Assembly: GCA_963824595.1 (NCBI GenBank)
Contig: CAWGPY010000007.1
Location: 248,001-312,000 of the forward strand
Direction of reading: 5' to 3'
Length of the DNA: 64,000 nucleotides
Source of the DNA: Cybelea sp963824595
GTDB lineage: Bacteria; Vulcanimicrobiota; Vulcanimicrobiia; Vulcanimicrobiales; Vulcanimicrobiaceae
Shown piece after piece: positions 41,597 to 50,430 of this stretch (within the stretch, counting starts at the first letter, position 1; each line of letters opens with the position of its first letter). Under the pieces are notes generated by a model. It searched no databases and was not told the origin of the DNA. It worked only from the letters and a program-made list of their open reading frames with translations. Made by a program: the position numbers and the translations under genes.

Positions 41597-42730
41597 ATGC
41601 GCATCGCTTGCGTGCTGACCTACATGCTCACCGCATTAGTTGGACTCACACTTCTTGCCGGTTGCGGTGGCAGGGCCCCGATGGCCCCGACGCCGCTGAT
41701 GCAATCGGGTGCGGCGAGGCAGTCCATCCCGAGGCCGGGCTTTCAAAATGATCGCCCTAACGGTCTCCACTCGATGCACGGCGACGTCGTTTCCGGTCAG
41801 CGCGCGGAAGGGCGGAGCTTCATGGACCCACGTGCCGTCGCGAAGCCCCTGGTTTTCATCTCATATGGAACCGCCATCGGCATTTATCTGCAAAGCGGCA
41901 AGAACAAGATGGTTGGTCAAATCACGGAGTCTACCGAAAGCGATCTCGCAACGGATACTGCGGGCAATCTCTATTTCGTAACTTCTCCCCCTTCCTCGAG
42001 CAGTGTTACGGTCTATGCGCCTCCGTATACGAATGGGCCAAAGTTGACGATTTCTATTCCGAATGCCGGTTTGGTCGCCGTTTCACGGCAAGGTACGGTA
42101 GCTGTAGAGGTCTGCACGGTTGCGTCTGGCGGCCAGTGCGGCATGGGCGTACTGTTCTACGCTGCCGGATCGACGACGCCATGCAACACGGTTCTTCTGT
42201 ACAAGTCGGGTTTCCTAACTGGAGCGGGCATGGCGTTCGACCACAAGGGAAATCTCTACGTCCCCGGCTATGGCTCAGGCTCGCCGGCACCGCTGCCGGT
42301 CGCCAAGATTGATGGCGGATGCAATGCGAAGAAAGTCAAGATATTCACCACGGCTAATTCGATCGCTAATGTAGGTGACATCCACGTCAACAAGGCGGGT
42401 GGGCTTGCCATTCTGGTGACCATTGGAACGTACCCATTTGCTTTCGCTATAGACACGTACGATCCACCGAAGGATGGCTCCCTGGGCAATCCTGTCTCGA
42501 CTACGTCGCTGCCTGGGAACTTCTCCAGTCCCCCGTTCTCCTCGGGGTGGTTTGCTTTTTTGAGTTCAGGTCGCGGCCTTTGGGCCGGCTACGAGGAGTT
42601 CGGCCCGTCGTACGCCTCTGGCGCGAGCGAGTTTGCATATCCCGCCGGTGGCGCGCCAGAAAAGAACATTATAGGCGACCCAGAGTCATCAACGTACGGC
42701 GTGGCCGTCACTCCGGCGCTCATAGGATAG
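41597..42730 (+). CDS. Beta-propeller-like lipoprotein, tandem copy 3
   Basis: ATG 41597 follows ACAGGAGAACACGA, giving 377 residues. It keeps the lipobox LAGC and the family motifs (MDPRAVAKPLVF, IYLQSGKNKMVGQI, SRQGTVAVEVC, FDHKGNLYVPG, IDTYDPPKDGSLG). The first 60 residues are more diverged than in copies 1 and 2. It is the last of the tandem array. Confidence 0.85.
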   Translation: MRIACVLTYMLTALVGLTLLAGCGGRAPMAPTPLMQSGAARQSIPRPGFQNDRPNGLHSMHGDVVSGQRAEGRSFMDPRAVAKPLVFISYGTAIGIYLQSGKNKMVGQITESTESDLATDTAGNLYFVTSPPSSSSVTVYAPPYTNGPKLTISIPNAGLVAVSRQGTVAVEVCTVASGGQCGMGVLFYAAGSTTPCNTVLLYKSGFLTGAGMAFDHKGNLYVPGYGSGSPAPLPVAKIDGGCNAKKVKIFTTANSIANVGDIHVNKAGGLAILVTIGTYPFAFAIDTYDPPKDGSLGNPVSTTSLPGNFSSPPFSSGWFAFLSSGRGLWAGYEEFGPSYASGASEFAYPAGGAPEKNIIGDPESSTYGVAVTPALIG

Positions 42731-42778
42731 CAGGGATAGCTCGCCGCTAGAGCAACTCCCGGCTTGGAGGGCTCTCAA

Positions 42779-43714
42779 ATGATGCATCTGCGGAGTTTCG
42801 TTCTCGCGTGCGTCTGCGCGGCATTTGTGGGGGGCTGCGGCGCGAGCGGAAGTGCATTCCCACCCGCCGCGAACGCAAACGTGCCACTCGGTGCGAAGGG
42901 CTCTCAGACGTTCAAATACACGGGCAAAAAGCAGCACTTCACGGTGCCGGCCGGCGTGACGCGGGTAACGATTACGGCCTATGGCGCGAGCGGCGGCCAG
43001 TGTACCAGCAGCTGTGACGGTTACGGAGCTCCCGGAAACGGCGGGTACGTCAAGGCAACGATACCGATAACGCCGGGAGAGAGGCTGTTCGTATTCGTGG
43101 GCGGTCACAAGGGCTACAACGGTGGGGCAGCGGGGAGCAGCAGCTACGGCTTCGGCAACGGCGGCGGTGCATCGGACGTGCGCGAAGGGGGCACCGGACT
43201 GAAAGATCGCGTGATCGTGGCCGGCGGCGGCGGCGGAGGAGGGCTGATCGTCTACTGGCCGAGCATCGGAGACGGCGGCAACGGCGGACAGGGCGGCGGC
43301 AGAGCCGGCACTGCGGGCGGCTACGGGAGCGGCGACGATACCGGCGGCCAGGGCGGCGGCGCCGGGACGCAACGCGGCGGCGGCACAGGCGGCGCCGGCG
43401 GCCAGTACAAGATGAATCCGCTCTGCGGGGAGTGCGGTCACTGCGACGGCTTGGCCGGCGCGGCCGGCACGCTCGGCAGCGGTGGCGCCGCGGCGACGTA
43501 TTGTGGCGGCCCCGGCGGCGGCGGCGGCGGCGGATACAACGGCGGCGGTGGCGGCGGTTCGGGCGCCGGATCCTACTTTAAGGTCAGCGTGGAATCGGGC
43601 GGCGGCGGCGGTGGCGGCGGCGGCTCATCGTTCGTCGACCATCGAGCGTTCAACGTGAAGCAGCGCAAGGGCGGCGCCCCTGCGGGAAACGGTCGGGTCG
43701 TCATCGGCTGGTGA
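42779..43714 (+). CDS. Glycine-rich repeat lipoprotein
   Basis: The product is 311 residues from ATG 42779, with TTGGAGGG upstream. The lipoprotein signal has lipobox FVGGC. An adhesin-like start (FKYTGKKQHFTVPAGVTRVT, ITAYGASGGQ) is followed by long runs of Gly broken by aromatic and polar residues. This is the layout of the Gly_rich family (PF12810-like) in which a beta-sandwich is followed by a glycine-loop region. It may be a surface or matrix protein. It has no recognisable catalytic motif. Confidence 0.75.
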   Translation: MMHLRSFVLACVCAAFVGGCGASGSAFPPAANANVPLGAKGSQTFKYTGKKQHFTVPAGVTRVTITAYGASGGQCTSSCDGYGAPGNGGYVKATIPITPGERLFVFVGGHKGYNGGAAGSSSYGFGNGGGASDVREGGTGLKDRVIVAGGGGGGGLIVYWPSIGDGGNGGQGGGRAGTAGGYGSGDDTGGQGGGAGTQRGGGTGGAGGQYKMNPLCGECGHCDGLAGAAGTLGSGGAAATYCGGPGGGGGGGYNGGGGGGSGAGSYFKVSVESGGGGGGGGGSSFVDHRAFNVKQRKGGAPAGNGRVVIGW

Positions 43715-43741
43715 TCTCCGTTGCAGCGAGGAGCACGTCCG

Positions 43742-44230
43742 CTACGTCGCGTCGAGGTTACGTCGGCGCGACGTGATGATACCGCTGTTGAGGCCGCTCG
43801 TGGAAAGGCCGCCGCGGAAACGCGCGTGCTCGACTTTCAGGCAGCGGTCCACCACGACGTCCAACCCGCTCGCATCCGCCAGTGCGATCGCGGCCTCGTC
43901 GATCACGCCGTATTGCAGCCACACCGCCTTCGCCCCAACCGCTATCGCCTCACCGACCACGCCCATTAGCTCGCTGGGGCGGCGGAAGACGTCGACGACG
44001 TCGGGCGGTCCGTGCTCGGCCGCGTAGGCCGCGAGCGACGGATACGCCTTCACGCCGTCGATGCACTCCAGCGTCGGGTTGATGGGCGCCACGTCGAACT
44101 CCGGCTGCCGGCGCAGGTACGAAAAGACGGTGTAGCTCGGGCGCAGCGGATTCGACGACGCGCCGACCATCGCGATCGTACGCGTGCGGCCGATGAGGTC
44201 GCGCCGCTGCGCAACCGTCGTCAGAATCAT
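43742..44230 (-). CDS. CoA-binding protein (YccU-like)
   Basis: The product is 162 residues from ATG 44230, overlapping the metY stop by 4 bp. It has the Rossmann start RTIAMVGASSNPLRPSYTVF, PINPTLECIDGVKAYPSL and PPDVVDVFRRPSELMGVV, and CLKVEHARF near the end, typical of the CoA-binding domain (succinyl-CoA synthetase-like, DUF/YccU). The coupling to metY suggests a role in that pathway, but the ligand is not shown. Confidence 0.83.
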   Translation of the reverse strand: MILTTVAQRRDLIGRTRTIAMVGASSNPLRPSYTVFSYLRRQPEFDVAPINPTLECIDGVKAYPSLAAYAAEHGPPDVVDVFRRPSELMGVVGEAIAVGAKAVWLQYGVIDEAAIALADASGLDVVVDRCLKVEHARFRGGLSTSGLNSGIITSRRRNLDAT

Positions 44231-45468
44231 TCGGCGGACGCCGCGTGCAGGGCGTTGCCCAGATCCCAAATCAGGTCGCCGGCGTCTTCGAGCCCCACGG
44301 AGATCCGCACCGACTCGGGCTCGACGCCGGCCGCGCGCAGCTCGGCATCGGAGAGCTGCGAGTGGGTGGTTGACGCCGGATGGATCACCAGGCTCTTCGC
44401 GTCGCCGACGTTGGCGAGGTGGCTCCACAGCTCGAGCGCGTCGATGAAGCGCCGCCCCGCCTCGCGACCCCCGCGCAGCCCGAACGTGAAGACCGAGCCG
44501 AGGGCGGGCTCGCGCACCCACGCGACCTCGGCGCGCGATTTCAGAAACGCCGCGACTTCACGCGCGTTGGCGACGTGGCGATCCATACGCAGGGCCAGCG
44601 TTTCGAGCCCGAGCAGCATCAGCCACGCGTCCATCGGCGACATCGCAGCGCCGACGTCGCGCAGCACCTCGGCCCGGGCGCGCATCAGAAACGCGTACTC
44701 GCCGAACGTTTCGGTAAAGACCTTTTGGTGGTAGCCGGGGCTCGGCTCCGAGAGCAGCGGAAAGCGCCCGTTCGCCCACGGAAACGTGCCCGACTCCACG
44801 AGCACGCCGCCGATCGACGTGCCGTGGCCGTTGATGAACTTGGTTGCCGAGTGCACCACGAGGTCGGCCCCTCGCTCGATGGGCCGGCAGAGGTAGGGCG
44901 TCGCGAACGTGTTGTCGACGACGAGCGGCACGCCGCAGCCGTGCGCGAGCGCCGCGTACGCCTCCAAGTCGGCCAGCGCGCCCGACGGGTTGCCGATCGT
45001 CTCGACGAAGACGAGCTTGGTCCCGGGACGCACCGCCGCGCGCACGGCGTCGAGATCGTCAACCGGCACGAACGTCGTCTCGATGCCCATCCGCTTGATG
45101 GTGACGCTGAGCTGCGTGACGGTGCCGCCGTACACGTTCTGCGTGCATACGATATGGTCGCCCGCCTGCGCCAGCGACAGGATGAGGCAGAGCTGCGCCG
45201 CGAGCCCGCTCGAGAACGCGACGGCGCCGAGGCCGCCCTCCAGGCTCGCCATGCGTTCCTCGAACGCGGCAACCGTGGGGTTGCTGATGCGACTGTAGAT
45301 GTGACCGTACGAACGCAGCGCGAACAGCTCCGCCGCCTGCTCCGTGGAACCGAAGACGTAGGCCGCGGTCTGATAAATGGGAACGGCGCGCGAACCCGTC
45401 GCCGGGTCGGGCGGTGTGCCGGCGTGGATCGCACGCGTCGAAAAGCCAAACTCTCGCTCGGTATGCAT
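44227..45468 (-). CDS. metY: O-acetylhomoserine (thiol)-lyase
   Basis: The product is 413 residues. It is a Cys/Met-metabolism PLP enzyme with RAIHAGTPPDPATGSRAVPI, SRISNPTVAAFEERMASLEG, and the PLP lysine K210 in VVHSATKFINGHGT. The sequence after it (SIGGVLVESGTFPWANG) and the length favour O-acetylhomoserine sulfhydrylase over cystathionine gamma-synthase. It makes homocysteine from O-acetylhomoserine and sulfide. It is divergent from leuC. Confidence 0.88.
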   Translation of the reverse strand: MHTEREFGFSTRAIHAGTPPDPATGSRAVPIYQTAAYVFGSTEQAAELFALRSYGHIYSRISNPTVAAFEERMASLEGGLGAVAFSSGLAAQLCLILSLAQAGDHIVCTQNVYGGTVTQLSVTIKRMGIETTFVPVDDLDAVRAAVRPGTKLVFVETIGNPSGALADLEAYAALAHGCGVPLVVDNTFATPYLCRPIERGADLVVHSATKFINGHGTSIGGVLVESGTFPWANGRFPLLSEPSPGYHQKVFTETFGEYAFLMRARAEVLRDVGAAMSPMDAWLMLLGLETLALRMDRHVANAREVAAFLKSRAEVAWVREPALGSVFTFGLRGGREAGRRFIDALELWSHLANVGDAKSLVIHPASTTHSQLSDAELRAAGVEPESVRISVGLEDAGDLIWDLGNALHAASAE

Positions 45469-45496
45469 CTCGGAGGTCCCGGGCCTTACTTCGCCT

Positions 45497-45502
45497 TATA
45501 AT
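45497..45502 (+). promoter_or_regulatory. -10 element of leuC, leaderless arrangement
   Basis: A perfect TATAAT lies nine bases before the leuC ATG (45512). With a start 6-8 bp after the -10 box the transcript would begin at or within three bases of the ATG. No clear -35 hexamer is seen. Confidence 0.7.
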
Positions 45503-45511
45503 CCTCGTATC

Positions 45512-46795
45512 ATGGGCATGACGTTAACCGAGAAGATCCTGGCGCGCCACGCAGGGGTTGCGAGCGTCGAGCCGGGTCAGATCATCAACGCGAAGGTGGA
45601 CCTCGTCCTGGCCAACGAGCTGTCCGCGGCCGTGGCCATCGGCGTGATGCGCGGCATGAAGGGCGCGAGCGGCGTCTTCGATCCGGCGCGCATCGCGCTC
45701 GTCGCCGATCACTTCGTTCCCGCCAAGGACGCGCAGTCGGCCAAGCTGGCCAAGCTCATGAAAGACTTCGCGATCGAACACCGCATCGAGCACTACTTCG
45801 ACGTCGGGCGCGGCGGCATCGAGCACGTGGTGCTGCCGGAGGAGGGGCTGGTGGCGCCGGGCGAGCTGATCGTCGGCGGCGACTCCCACACTTGCACCTA
45901 CGGCGCGTTCGGCGCGTTCGCGACGGGCATGGGGTCGACCGACATCGCGGCGGCGTTCGTGCTCGGTGAGGTCTGGCTCAAAGTGCCGGCGTCGCTCAAG
46001 CTGGTCTATCGCGGAAAGCCCGGTCCGATGGTGTACGCCAAGGACATCATGCTTCGAACCGTGGGCGGGCTGGGCATTGACGGCGCCACCTACCGCGCCA
46101 TCGAGTATCACGGCAGCACCGTTGACGACCTGTCGATCACGGGACGCATCACGATGGCGAACATGGCGATCGAGGCGGGCGCGAAGAACGGCATCTTCCA
46201 CGCCGATGCAAAGACGATCGCGTACGTCAAGGAGCGCACCGACCGGCCGTTCGTCGTGGAGCGCGCCGACGACGATGCGGTCTACGAGCGCGTCGTCGAG
46301 ATCGACGTCGGCGAGCTCGAGCCGCAGGTCGCCTGCCCGCACACGCCCGACAACGTGCACCCCATCTCCGACGTCACGCGCGACGACCTGCCGGTGGACC
46401 AAGTCTTCATCGGGTCGTGCACCAACGGCTACATTGACGACCTGCGCATCGTAGCGAAGATCCTCGAGGGCAAGACCATCGCGTCGAACCTGCGCGTGAT
46501 CGTGAACCCGGGCTCGCAGAAAGTCTGGATGCAGGCCGCGGACGAAGGCATCCTCACCACGCTCGCCGCCGCGGGCTGCGCGGTGAACACGCCGGGCTGC
46601 GGGGCGTGCTTCGGCGGGCACATGGGAACGCTCGGCGACAACGAGCGTGCGATCTCGACGACGAACCGCAACTACGTGGGCCGCATGGGCTCGCCCAAGG
46701 CCGAGATCTACCTGGCTTCGCCGGCGACTTGCGCCGCGTCGGCGCTCACCGGGCGGATCACCGACCCGCGCGTGCTCGAACTGGCGACGGCGTAA
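45512..46795 (+). CDS. leuC: 3-isopropylmalate dehydratase large subunit (homoaconitase family)
   Basis: The product is 427 residues. The [4Fe-4S] cysteines are in FIGSCTNGYIDD and GCGACFGGHMGTLG. HTCTYGAFGAFATGMGSTDI is the substrate-site stretch. The separate, shorter large subunit is of the archaeal/thermophile LeuC-HacA type. It isomerises isopropylmalate in leucine synthesis, with leuD next. ATG 45518 is an alternative start. A homoaconitase role is possible from sequence alone. Confidence 0.87.
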   Translation: MGMTLTEKILARHAGVASVEPGQIINAKVDLVLANELSAAVAIGVMRGMKGASGVFDPARIALVADHFVPAKDAQSAKLAKLMKDFAIEHRIEHYFDVGRGGIEHVVLPEEGLVAPGELIVGGDSHTCTYGAFGAFATGMGSTDIAAAFVLGEVWLKVPASLKLVYRGKPGPMVYAKDIMLRTVGGLGIDGATYRAIEYHGSTVDDLSITGRITMANMAIEAGAKNGIFHADAKTIAYVKERTDRPFVVERADDDAVYERVVEIDVGELEPQVACPHTPDNVHPISDVTRDDLPVDQVFIGSCTNGYIDDLRIVAKILEGKTIASNLRVIVNPGSQKVWMQAADEGILTTLAAAGCAVNTPGCGACFGGHMGTLGDNERAISTTNRNYVGRMGSPKAEIYLASPATCAASALTGRITDPRVLELATA

Positions 46796-46796
46796 C

Positions 46797-47300
46797 GTGG
46801 AAGCGAAACTGCACGGTCACGCGCACAAATACGGGAAGAACGTCGACACCGACGTCATCATCCCCGGCAAGTACTGCAACATCACCGATCAGGCGGAGCT
46901 CGGAAAGCACGCCCTGGAGGGGCTGGACCCCGAGTATACGGCGCGCATGAAGCACGGCGACATCATCGTGGCCGACACCAACTTCGGCTGCGGCTCGAGC
47001 CGCGAGGTCGCGCCCATCGCGATCAAAGGCTCGGGCACGTCGGCGGTGATCGCCAAGAGCTTCGCGCGGATCTTCTATCGGAACGCGCTGAACATCGGCC
47101 TTCCGATCTTCGAGTCGGCCGAGGCCGTGGACGGCATCGAGTCGGGCGACGAGATCGAGCTCGAGCCGGCCAGCGGCATCGTGCGCAACGTCACGCGCGG
47201 CACGGAGTACCACGCGGCGGAGTTCCCGCCGTTCATGCGCGCGCTGATTGACGCGGGCGGGCTGGTGCCCTACGTCGAGGAGCGCCTCGCGAGAGGATAG
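46797..47300 (+). CDS. leuD: 3-isopropylmalate dehydratase small subunit
   Basis: The product is 167 residues from GTG 46797, 1 bp after the leuC stop. It has KNVDTDVIIPGKYCN, DTNFGCGSSREVAP and a swivel-domain C-terminus. Short LeuD of this kind pairs with the LeuC type upstream. It provides the swinging domain of the aconitase fold. Confidence 0.88.
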   Translation: MEAKLHGHAHKYGKNVDTDVIIPGKYCNITDQAELGKHALEGLDPEYTARMKHGDIIVADTNFGCGSSREVAPIAIKGSGTSAVIAKSFARIFYRNALNIGLPIFESAEAVDGIESGDEIELEPASGIVRNVTRGTEYHAAEFPPFMRALIDAGGLVPYVEERLARG

Positions 47301-47309
47301 GCCCTAACG

Positions 47310-47927
47310 CTAGGGCGGCGTGTAGCCGCCTTGCGACGGAAGACCGCCCGGCGAAGCATTGATGTTGTCGATCCACTTCGACTTCGCGCGGTACGACGCC
47401 GTGAACGGCAGCTGCGAGTCGGGCATCGTCAGCATGCCGACCATATCGGTCGTGCCGTCGAGCTTGCCTTCCATCAGAATCGTCGTTCCGTTCGGCATCG
47501 TCACGATCAGGCGAACCGATTGACCGTCGACCGTTCCCACCAGCGGATACTTCTTGCCGTGCGAGTCGAGGTAGGTGCCGTTGAGCGCGTCGCCTTGCTG
47601 CCGCACCGCGAAGTGCGTGTAGTCGGTCGTGTCGGAGTGCTGAATCGCGACCTCCCAGACGCCGTCGAGGCCTTTGCGCACGTTGGCCGGCGGTGACGGC
47701 GTCGCGGCCGGTTTGTACGGCGCCGGCGTTGCCGGGGCCGTGACGGCCGGCGCCGGGAAGACCGTCGCGTTGGGCTGCGGCTGCGGGTTAGCGGGCGTTC
47801 CGATCGGCGGCGGGGTCGGCGGCGGCGTCGCCGCCGCGGCGGGAGCGCCAATCGCGCCGCCCATGGCAAAAACTGCTGCGAGCAGCCCGCCGCCGGCGAG
47901 CACTGCCCACGAACTCGTTACCTTCAC
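47310..47927 (-). CDS. Membrane-anchored or exported protein, proline-rich linker
   Basis: The product is about 205 residues from GTG 47927; ATG 47966 would add 13. It has an N-terminal hydrophobic segment (WAVLAGGGLLAAVFAMGGAI), an Ala-Pro-Thr-rich linker of about 60 residues, and a globular end with GLDGVWEVAIQHSDTTDYTH and KLDGTTDMVGMLTMPD. The repeated strand pattern suggests a small beta-barrel or lipocalin-like domain. It is not recognised. It is divergent from rpmE. Confidence 0.65.
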   Translation of the reverse strand: MKVTSSWAVLAGGGLLAAVFAMGGAIGAPAAAATPPPTPPPIGTPANPQPQPNATVFPAPAVTAPATPAPYKPAATPSPPANVRKGLDGVWEVAIQHSDTTDYTHFAVRQQGDALNGTYLDSHGKKYPLVGTVDGQSVRLIVTMPNGTTILMEGKLDGTTDMVGMLTMPDSQLPFTASYRAKSKWIDNINASPGGLPSQGGYTPP

Positions 47928-48008
47928 GCAAGTGCCTTTGAGCGGCCGGGCAGCGGACCCTCCCATGCGACCGGTCGGCGACCAGGAATACCCTCTTGCG
48001 ACCTCTGC

Positions 48009-48014
48009 TATAAT
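48009..48014 (+). promoter_or_regulatory. -10 element of rpmE, leaderless arrangement
   Basis: TATAAT (48009-48014) ends nine bases before GTG 48024, the same spacing as at leuC and the CNNM gene. No -35 hexamer is clear. Confidence 0.68.
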
Positions 48015-48023
48015 GCAGAAGCT

Positions 48024-48296
48024 GTGAAAGAGAAGATCCACCCCAAATGGTATCCGGAGGCGCGCGTCCACTGCGCGTGCGGCAATACCTTTACCACCGG
48101 CTCGACGATCCCGGAGATCGCGGTCGAGATTTGCGCGGCGTGCCATCCGCTGTTCACCGGACAGCAGAAGCTCGTGGACACGGCCGGCCGGGTGGACAAG
48201 TTCAACCAGCGCTCGGCGGCCGCCCGCAAGAAGCAGGAAGAGGCCGCAGCCCGCAAGGTCGCGCGCGAGTCAAAGAAAGCAGCGGCGGCTCTCTAG
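48024..48296 (+). CDS. rpmE: 50S ribosomal protein L31, zinc type
   Basis: The product is 90 residues from GTG 48024. It opens MKEKIHPKWYPEARVHCACG and has the four zinc Cys (17, 19, 37, 40), so it is the zinc-binding L31. The C-terminus is a basic Ala/Lys-rich extension beyond the usual ~70 residues. It is upstream of prfA, a common pair. Confidence 0.94.
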   Translation: MKEKIHPKWYPEARVHCACGNTFTTGSTIPEIAVEICAACHPLFTGQQKLVDTAGRVDKFNQRSAAARKKQEEAAARKVARESKKAAAAL

Positions 48297-48341
48297 GGGG
48301 AGGCGCTCGCGGATTCGCACGTTAGCGCGCTGACCGCGCGC

Positions 48342-49403
48342 TTGGATACGATGGTTCGCCGCTTCGACGAGATCGACGCGCAGCTTGCGAACCCCACCGG
48401 ATCGTTCGATCAGGCGCGCTACACCGCGCTCGTCAAAGAGCGCGCGCAGCTCGAGCCGACGGTGGCTGCCTATCGCCGACTGACGGCGGCGCGCGCGCAG
48501 ATTACCGCCAACGAAGCGCTGCTGCGGCACGACGACGCGGATCTTCGCGAGCTTGCGGAAGAAGAGAACGGCACCCTGCGGGAGCGCGTCGAAGTGCTCG
48601 ATGCGGAGCTCGCACGCCTGATGGTGCCGCGGGATCCCAACGACGCTCGCGACGTGTTCGTCGAGGTGCGCGCGGGCACGGGCGGCGACGAGGCGGCGCT
48701 CTTCGCGGGCGACCTCGCGCGCATGTACATGCGCTTCGCCGAGGCACGCGGCATGAAGACCGAGCTCGTCTCCGAGAGCCCCAGCGAGGCCGGGGGCTAC
48801 AAAGAGATCGTGTTCGCCGTCAAGGGCGACGAGCCGTATCGCTGGCTGAAGCACGAGTCGGGAGTGCACCGCGTGCAGCGCGTGCCCGCGACCGAGGCGC
48901 AGGGGCGCATCCATACCAGCACCGCTACGGTCGCGGTGCTGCCCGAGGTCGAAGAGGACGTGGAGGTCGAGATCAGACCCGCCGACCTGCAGATCGACAC
49001 GTTCAAGTCGTCGGGAGCCGGCGGCCAGTACGTGAACAAGACCGAATCTGCCATCCGCATCACGCACGTTCCCAGCGGCATCGTCGTCGCGTCGCAGCAA
49101 GAGCGCTCGCAGCAGCAGAATCGCGAGAAGGCGATGGCCATGCTCCGCGCCACGCTCTACGACCGCAAGCGGCGCGAGCAGGAAGAGGCGGTGGGCTCGA
49201 TGCGCCGCGCGCAGGTGGGCAGCGGCGAGCGCGCGGAGAAAATCCGCACCTACAACTATCCGCAAGACCGCATCACCGACCACCGCATCAACCGCAGCTT
49301 CGGCAACATCCGCGGGATCATGGACGGCGACCTGGGCACGATCGCCGAGGAGCTGGTGGCCGACGAGCGCGCCCGCCGCCTCGCCGGCGAAATCGAGGCG
49401 TGA
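48342..49403 (+). CDS. prfA: Peptide chain release factor 1
   Basis: The product is 353 residues. The PAT stop-recognition motif is at residues 182-184, marking RF1 rather than RF2, and the catalytic GGQ is at 227-229 (SGAGGQYVNKTES). RF1 ends translation at UAA and UAG. The first codon is uncertain: TTG 48342 has no visible ribosome site, and ATG 48351 is three codons further in. It is 45 bp after rpmE in the same frame. Confidence 0.93.
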   Translation: MDTMVRRFDEIDAQLANPTGSFDQARYTALVKERAQLEPTVAAYRRLTAARAQITANEALLRHDDADLRELAEEENGTLRERVEVLDAELARLMVPRDPNDARDVFVEVRAGTGGDEAALFAGDLARMYMRFAEARGMKTELVSESPSEAGGYKEIVFAVKGDEPYRWLKHESGVHRVQRVPATEAQGRIHTSTATVAVLPEVEEDVEVEIRPADLQIDTFKSSGAGGQYVNKTESAIRITHVPSGIVVASQQERSQQQNREKAMAMLRATLYDRKRREQEEAVGSMRRAQVGSGERAEKIRTYNYPQDRITDHRINRSFGNIRGIMDGDLGTIAEELVADERARRLAGEIEA

Positions 49404-50269
49404 CGCTCGGCGAGCTGCACGCGCGCGGCGTCGCAGCCATCGCGCCGTCGAGCGACTCGGCGGGGGCGGACGCGCGGCTGTTGCTGGCCGACGTCGTCGG
49501 GCGCGACGGCGCCTGGATCGTGGCGCATTCCGAGACGGAAACTTCGGCGGAAGAAGCGGCGCGCTTTTTGGATCGCTGCGCGCGTAGAGCCGCCGGCGAG
49601 CCGGTCGCGTACATCCTCGGCGCCGCGGGATTCTACGGGCGCGAGTTCCGCGTGGACGATCGCGTGCTGGTGCCGCGTCCCGAAACCGAGCATCTGGTCG
49701 GCGAAGCGATCCGATTCGTTCGCGGGCCGATGCGCGTGCTCGACGTGGGCACGGGTTCGGGCGCGATCGCCTGCAGCATTGCGGCCGAAACGGCCGCGGT
49801 CGTGGAAGCAACGGACGTTTCGCCCGCGGCCGTCGAGGTCGCGGCCGCAAACGCGCGCCGGCTGGGCGTCGCGAACCGCTGCACGTTCCGCTGCGGCGAC
49901 CTCGTCGAACCGGTGCGCGGGCAACGCTACGACGTCGTGGTCGCAAACCTGCCCTACGTCCCGACGGGGGACGTGCCCGCGTTGCCCGACCCGGCGTCGT
50001 TCGAGCCGCGGCTGGCGCTCGACGGCGGGCCGGACGGTCTAGAGCTCTACCGGCGCCTGCTGCCGCAGCTTCCCGCCATCGTCAATGACGAATCGTTAAT
50101 CTTGCTGGAAGCCGCCCCGCCCACAATCGAAGAACTAGCAAACCTAACACGCAACTTTCTCCCAGACTTCACCATCTCGGTCGTCAGCGATTACGCCAAC
50201 CTCCCTCGTTACATAAGAGCGGAACGCAGCCGCTCGAAGGGGGCTGCGTCCCCCGGCGGCGGCGTCTGA
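49400..50269 (+). CDS. prmC: Peptide chain release factor N5-glutamine methyltransferase
   Basis: The product is 289 residues from GTG 49400, overlapping prfA. The SAM-binding stretch VLDVGTGSGAIACSIA and the catalytic NLPY motif (VVANLPYVPTGDVP; usual form NPPY) are clear. It methylates the GGQ glutamine of release factors. The C-terminal region after about residue 250 has lower GC than the rest. Confidence 0.92.
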   Translation: MTLGELHARGVAAIAPSSDSAGADARLLLADVVGRDGAWIVAHSETETSAEEAARFLDRCARRAAGEPVAYILGAAGFYGREFRVDDRVLVPRPETEHLVGEAIRFVRGPMRVLDVGTGSGAIACSIAAETAAVVEATDVSPAAVEVAAANARRLGVANRCTFRCGDLVEPVRGQRYDVVVANLPYVPTGDVPALPDPASFEPRLALDGGPDGLELYRRLLPQLPAIVNDESLILLEAAPPTIEELANLTRNFLPDFTISVVSDYANLPRYIRAERSRSKGAASPGGGV

Positions 50270-50430
50270 GCGGGCGCGGAGCTATGGAGGGCGGGAGCGA
50301 CCGCGAAGCCGAGCGCCGGCGAGCTCACGAGGAGCTCGCCAAGCGTCCGCGGCCGGGGGATGCAGACCCCGAACGAGCGGCCGAGCTCCGAGGTTATAAC
50401 TCAACGAGGAGCGAACGAATACGACCCGAG

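Noticed and set aside
49400..50269. The NLPY motif of prmC as a damaged active site
   Set aside because: NLPY in place of NPPY is a known natural variant in PrmC-type enzymes, and the rest of the protein is intact.
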